From the NCBI GenBank assembly GCA_022824735.1, contig JAJDZI010000001.1, positions 1 to 33,132 of the forward strand: a stretch of DNA of 33,132 nt, written 5' to 3'. The notes beneath the pieces were generated by a model. It saw nothing but the letters and a program-made list of their open reading frames with translations. It did no database searches and was not told the origin of the DNA. Positions within the stretch are counted from its first letter, which is position 1; each line of letters starts with the position of its first letter. The translations under genes and the position numbers were made by a program. The DNA is from Nitrospirales bacterium. GTDB taxonomy: Bacteria > Nitrospirota > Nitrospiria > Nitrospirales > UBA8639. Shown here in pieces: positions 30,379-33,132 of the stretch.

Positions 30379-30747
30379 ATGAACTCAACTTTGCACAGAG
30401 CGATTTCAAGCTTTTACAACCTGATTTATGAAGCACAGGCGTTTTCCACGACCATGGCCCGGATCGATTCGGCTGACCATGACCGGTATTTGGGGCGAGT
30501 GGAAGGGCTCAATTGGGTCCTGGACCGGTGTCAGGAGTTTGAAGACGTGGACCAGAATCTGACCACGCCCTCACTTCACAAACTGCTGGGTGACGTCAAA
30601 TCCGATCTTGACCACGAATTGTCCGTCCAGCGTCGTGAAAAGGGCCGAAGGGCTGACGGCCGTGAAGAAGCGCTCATCTTCGTGACCGATTACCTCACGA
30701 GCTTGATCACGGCCACGGAAATCGAATCGGCCAAAAGCCCCGTCTGA
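30379..30747 (+). CDS. Helical protein of unknown function, second gene of the post-nxr cluster
   Basis: The 122-residue protein looks almost entirely helical (FYNLIYEAQAFSTTMARIDSADHDRYL, LNWVLDRCQEFE, LHKLLGDVKSDLDHEL, EALIFVTDYLTSLITATEIE). It has one cysteine and no membrane segment. The start at 30379 is set by GGAGG about five bases upstream; a longer in-frame version overlapping the previous gene lacks such a site. I do not recognise a family. Its helical character and place beside nxrAB would allow an accessory or chaperone-like role, but nothing in the sequence proves it. Confidence 0.78.
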   Translation: MNSTLHRAISSFYNLIYEAQAFSTTMARIDSADHDRYLGRVEGLNWVLDRCQEFEDVDQNLTTPSLHKLLGDVKSDLDHELSVQRREKGRRADGREEALIFVTDYLTSLITATEIESAKSPV

Positions 30748-30755
30748 CGGCCTTC

Positions 30756-31004
30756 ATGTTCGCCGCCGACCGATTCAAGTCACGCTGGATACGAGAGTGG
30801 ATTATTTTCGCCGTTTGCCTCGGCTTGGGCGGACATATTGCTCTCGGCCTTTTGCTGCACGCTCCGGACCAATGGCCGGCCGGCAGTTTGTGGCTGTATG
30901 GCTTGTTATTCGCGCTTTCGGTCTACGTGTGCGTTCAGTTGTTGCGCTCGGTGTGGTGGTTGTGGAGAGGAGAGCGAACTGCCGATTCGCAGGAACACAT
31001 TTAG
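30756..31004 (+). CDS. Small membrane protein with two transmembrane segments, third gene of the post-nxr cluster
   Basis: The 82-residue protein has two hydrophobic segments (WIIFAVCLGLGGHIALGLLLH and LWLYGLLFALSVYVCVQLLRSVWWLW) joined by a short loop (APDQWPAGS). The N-terminus and the tail (RGERTADSQEHI) are charged. It starts eight bases after the preceding gene, so the two are almost certainly cotranscribed. No family is recognised. It could anchor a partner to the membrane. It converges with the Trm112-like gene, with 11 bp between the stops. Confidence 0.75.
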   Translation: MFAADRFKSRWIREWIIFAVCLGLGGHIALGLLLHAPDQWPAGSLWLYGLLFALSVYVCVQLLRSVWWLWRGERTADSQEHI

Positions 31005-31015
31005 CCGGTCGGGCA

Positions 31016-31306
31016 TCACAAGATGCCGGCTGTGGGGATTCCTTCCTCAACGAGCATGATCGGAATCATTTCCCTGATCGGATAGGTCACCTTTTCGTCG
31101 CGACGGATCAGCCCGCCGTCGAGTGGTTCCGTGACCGGGTTCCCACCCGTATTCTGCACTTCCCCATTCGCAATTTTTTGGTTCAGGACGCGGAGAGAGG
31201 CGGCATCCAGAAGCGTCACCGCCTGCTTGGTTTCCGGGCAACACAAGATCTCCAGAAGCGCCTCGTCCAACGGCATCGCCTGAGCTGACTCGCTGTCAGG
31301 ACTCAT
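31016..31306 (-). CDS. Trm112-like protein (UPF0434/YcaR family)
   Basis: The 96-residue protein carries the Trm112 core: LDEALLEILCCPETKQAVTLLD, a variable segment, then GGLIRRDEKVTYPIREMIPIMLVEEGI. Trm112 proteins are small activators of methyltransferases; in bacteria the partners are mostly unknown. The zinc-type cysteine pairs are not conserved here (only CC at the first site). ATG 31306 with AAGGGA upstream is preferred over the longer frame to 31357. A still shorter start (MPLDEALLEIL) is possible. No methyltransferase gene is adjacent. Confidence 0.88.
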   Translation of the reverse strand: MSPDSESAQAMPLDEALLEILCCPETKQAVTLLDAASLRVLNQKIANGEVQNTGGNPVTEPLDGGLIRRDEKVTYPIREMIPIMLVEEGIPTAGIL

Positions 31307-31387
31307 GAGTTCCCTTCCCGTTTGGATAGTTGTTTTCCACGACCATCTTTCATACACTAGTGAATAGGTCGATGGATTGCAACATCA

Positions 31388-31450
31388 CTCCCCCCTTGAG
31401 GGGGAGTCGGAGAGGCAAGGGCGTAGCCCGCAGCCGAACCGGTGGGGGGC
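31388..31450. repeat. REP-like repeat upstream of the DUF502 gene
   Basis: CCCCCCTTGAGGGGGAGTCG, then AGAGGCAAGGGCGTAGCCCG and CAGCCGAACCGGTGGGGGGC, has the composition and hairpin pairing (CCCCCTTGAGGGGG; GGGCGTAGCCC) of dispersed intergenic repeats. It lies in an open frame upstream of the DUF502 start, but I take it as noncoding. Confidence 0.55.
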
Positions 31451-31521
31451 GAGAAACGACGCCCGCCGGCAACGGGCACTCGCTCAGACACGGCGGCTCA
31501 ACGCTTTATCAGTTGGCGACA

Positions 31522-32157
31522 ATGACGATGGATACGCGCAGTCGATTGCAGCAACTCAAACGCTATTTTGTCGCGGGACTCTTTGTCGTCGTTCCGGCCT
31601 GGGGAACGTTCCTTATTCTCTCCACGTTGTTCGTGACATTGGATGGACTGTGGGAGGACCTGCTGGGTCCCGTGATGACGGTTGAAATGCCGGGAGCGGG
31701 AATCGCGCTGTTATTCCTGTTGATCCTGGGGTCGGGGATGTTGGGAACCCGTCTCGTGGGGCAACGCTTCGTCAAACGAATGGAGGATCTGTTCGAGCGG
31801 ATCCCATTGGTCAGGAGCATCTATTACACCCTCAAGGGGATGACCGACGTGTTTCAATTCCGGGAACGGTTCGGCCAAAGTACCGTGGTTGTCTTTCCGT
31901 TTCCCCGTACGGGCCTGTGGGCGATCGGATTTCTGATGGGCACCGCGCCTGAGATGCTCCAGGTTGCCAAAGACGATTCACTCGCCATGGTGTTTGTGCC
32001 GACGGCCATTCACCCCTTTACGGGCTACCTGGCGTTCGTGGGCGTATCCAGGATCCACCTCGTCAATCTGCGTCCCGAAGAGGCCATGAAATTGGAATTC
32101 TCCGCGGGGCTCTATCGACCACCCCAAGGCTGGCTGGCCGCTGCCCCTCACACCTGA
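31522..32157 (+). CDS. DUF502-family membrane protein
   Basis: The 211-residue protein matches the DUF502 family. Two membrane segments (YFVAGLFVVVPAWGTFLILSTLFV and PGAGIALLFLLILGSGMLGTRLVG) precede the conserved stretch FVKRMEDLFERIPLVRSIYYTLKGMTDVF. A soluble domain follows with VVVFPFPRTGLWAIGFLMG and MVFVPTAIHPFTGYLAFV. The molecular function of the family is not established. Start: ATG 31522 or 31528; the longer open frame upstream is repeat DNA and is not used. It seems to be transcribed alone. Confidence 0.92.
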   Translation: MTMDTRSRLQQLKRYFVAGLFVVVPAWGTFLILSTLFVTLDGLWEDLLGPVMTVEMPGAGIALLFLLILGSGMLGTRLVGQRFVKRMEDLFERIPLVRSIYYTLKGMTDVFQFRERFGQSTVVVFPFPRTGLWAIGFLMGTAPEMLQVAKDDSLAMVFVPTAIHPFTGYLAFVGVSRIHLVNLRPEEAMKLEFSAGLYRPPQGWLAAAPHT

Positions 32158-32227
32158 TCGTTCCTTAGGCCTGTCACGGAAAAAGTCTCTACCTTTTCGA
32201 CTTAAGGGTAGAACGGCTTCTTCTTTT

Positions 32228-32264
32228 CCCCTCCTTTGTAAGGAGGGGTGAAGGGGAGGTAGAG
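32228..32264. repeat. REP-like hairpin repeat
   Basis: CCCCTCCTT (32228-32236), TGT and AAGGAGGGG (32240-32248) form a perfect 9-bp stem, followed by TGAAGGGGAGGTAGAG. It is the uninterrupted form of the repeat at 11068-11124. It lies between the DUF502 and acetyltransferase genes. Confidence 0.75.
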
Positions 32265-32341
32265 ATTGAGGTAGTAGAGACTGAGGCAGTAGGGTAGGCC
32301 GTCAAGTTCCCGGATTCCGGCTAACACTGGACCCCAAGACC

Positions 32342-32827
32342 ATGAACCAGTCAGACTTCCATATCCGGTTGGCCGAACCTCGCGATCTTGAGTCATTAGT
32401 CACGTATAACGTGGCGCTCGCATCGGAAACCGAAGGGAGGCAATTGGAGCGATCCCTCCTCCAATCCGGTGTGGAATCGGTGCTGGCTGATGCTTCCAAG
32501 GGGTTTTACGTCGTGATGGAGCACCGGCCCTCCGGGCAGACGATCGGGCAGGTGCTGATCACCTTCGAATGGAGCGATTGGCGGAACGCGGTTTTCTGGT
32601 GGCTACAGAGCGTGTACGTCCATAAGGACTGGAGACGGCAAGGCGTGTTCAAACAGTTGTACGACTACGTGTTACGGGAAGGCAAACGCCAAGGCAACGT
32701 GGCCGGCATCCGCTTATACGTAGAACAGGACAACGCCGTGGCCCAGGGGGTATATGCGCACGTCGGCTTGGCGGCGGCCCCGTACAAAGTATTCGAAACC
32801 GATTTCATCCTGCCGCCTAAGCCGTAA
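32342..32827 (+). CDS. GNAT-family N-acetyltransferase
   Basis: The 161-residue protein has the GNAT fold: FHIRLAEPRDLESLVTYNVALA at the start, QTIGQVLITFEW as the central strand, WWLQSVYVHKDWRRQGVFKQLYDYV as motif A with the acetyl-CoA loop (WRRQGV), and GIRLYVEQDNAVAQGVYAHVGL as motif B. Length matches the family. The substrate cannot be inferred. The sequence immediately before ATG 32342 (CCAAGACC) is a poor ribosome binding site, but the protein begins in the right place for the domain. Confidence 0.9.
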   Translation: MNQSDFHIRLAEPRDLESLVTYNVALASETEGRQLERSLLQSGVESVLADASKGFYVVMEHRPSGQTIGQVLITFEWSDWRNAVFWWLQSVYVHKDWRRQGVFKQLYDYVLREGKRQGNVAGIRLYVEQDNAVAQGVYAHVGLAAAPYKVFETDFILPPKP

Positions 32828-32891
32828 ACCTGAACAGCCCTGTCCCAGCGACAGTAGTCGTTGATACCACAATAGCCAACAACACACCGAA

Positions 32892-32998
32892 CTGTCATTC
32901 CCGACCATATGGACTGGATCCTCGATTAAGGATGTCGAGGAGGAATCCAGTGTCTTTGCAGTCAAGGTAGGTCGGGTTAGCCGAAGGCGTAACCCGAC
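32892..32998. repeat. Hairpin repeats downstream of the acetyltransferase gene
   Basis: GTCATTCCCGAC near 32894 is followed by an inverted pair CTGGATCCTCGA and TCGAGGAGGAATCCAG (about 32911-32950), related to the repeats at 16030-16221. GTCGGGTTA (32971-32979) and TAACCCGAC (32990-32998) are perfect 9-bp arms around GCC-GAA-GGC. Confidence 0.7.
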
Positions 32999-33019
32999 AA
33001 CGACTTTAAAATATGACGA

Positions 33020-33109
33020 TATGTAACAAAGTTTACAAATTGTACAAAACGTAATAAATATTACAAAATGTACATATTGTACAGTTCATCGCAAATTTTA
33101 CAAAAATAA
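33020..33109. repeat. AT-rich array of TACAAA-like units with 9-10 bp period
   Basis: Six-base units resembling TACAAA start at about 33025, 33034, 33043, 33053, 33062, 33071, 33080 and 33099, nearly all 9 bp apart with one 10-bp step. A degenerate unit (CGCAAA) lies near 33090. TGTACA palindromes occur inside (33069-33074, 33078-33083). No gene is visible. The window ends soon after, so the right limit is unknown. Confidence 0.6.
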
Positions 33110-33132
33110 AATTTTTGAAGAAATGTAAAAAA

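Noticed and set aside
31330-31521. N-terminal extension of the DUF502 protein
   Set aside because: The extra frame is REP-like repeat DNA and the family starts near the first membrane segment.
33020-33132. CRISPR array or integron attC site at the right end
   Set aside because: The units are only 6-9 bp, without spacers, and lack the paired core sites of attC.
1-33132. Transposase, integrase, tRNA, rRNA or riboswitch
   Set aside because: None could be recognised on either strand; repeats here seem non-autonomous.

Overview
The window comes from a nitrite-oxidizing bacterium of the genus Nitrospira, or a very close relative. The evidence is an adjacent pair of genes for a Nitrospira-type periplasmic nitrite oxidoreductase, nxrA (25038-28475) and nxrB (28541-29830). 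NxrA carries a consensus twin-arginine signal, and NxrB carries all the Fe-S ligands expected of a NarH-like subunit. The surroundings are GC-rich coding DNA separated by repeat-rich intergenic gaps. No transposase, integrase, CRISPR array, tRNA or rRNA was seen.

Left part (1-9.4 kb), nearly all minus strand: a Tat-exported lipoprotein of the sulfite oxidase fold (cut by the window edge), a BNR-repeat lipoprotein, a Phd/ParE toxin-antitoxin pair with a near-consensus promoter, an outer-membrane beta-barrel, and an envelope protease operon (active M16 subunit, inactive M16 subunit, M48 lipoprotein). Two tandem paralogous TetR regulators follow and share an operator-like motif. Middle-left (9.4-16 kb): a cytoplasmic sulfite-oxidase-fold protein, a VKOR-thioredoxin fusion, an HtrA-like protease, exported MsrA, an OmpA/Pal-type lipoprotein and SelO. 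Much of this set concerns thiol or methionine redox and envelope quality control.

Middle-right (16-24.3 kb): a YugP-type metalloprotease, a hicB-hicA-HNH cluster in which hicA has an in-frame amber codon, an exported EF-hand protein, and a minus-strand operon (Lon-domain protein, ABC ATPase, ABC permease, HEAT-repeat membrane protein). Divergent from it are a CrtC/AttH-like secreted protein and a second BNR-repeat lipoprotein, paralogous to the first.

Right part (24.3-33.1 kb): a roughly 690-bp regulatory region with a sigma-54 promoter match and an upstream 20-bp dyad, then nxrA-nxrB and a strong intrinsic terminator. After these come three small unrecognised genes that look like one operon, a Trm112-like protein, a DUF502 membrane protein and a GNAT acetyltransferase. 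The last 240 bp hold hairpin repeats and an AT-rich array of about nine TACAAA-like units spaced 9-10 bp.

The most notable non-gene features are: (i) a foldback, MITE-like element of about 144 bp present twice, each copy starting at a stop codon in the same orientation relative to the gene; (ii) dispersed REP-like repeats, two of which lie in frame inside the N-terminal regions of exported proteins; (iii) the predicted sigma-54 control region and a 46-codon upstream ORF overlapping the nxrA start.
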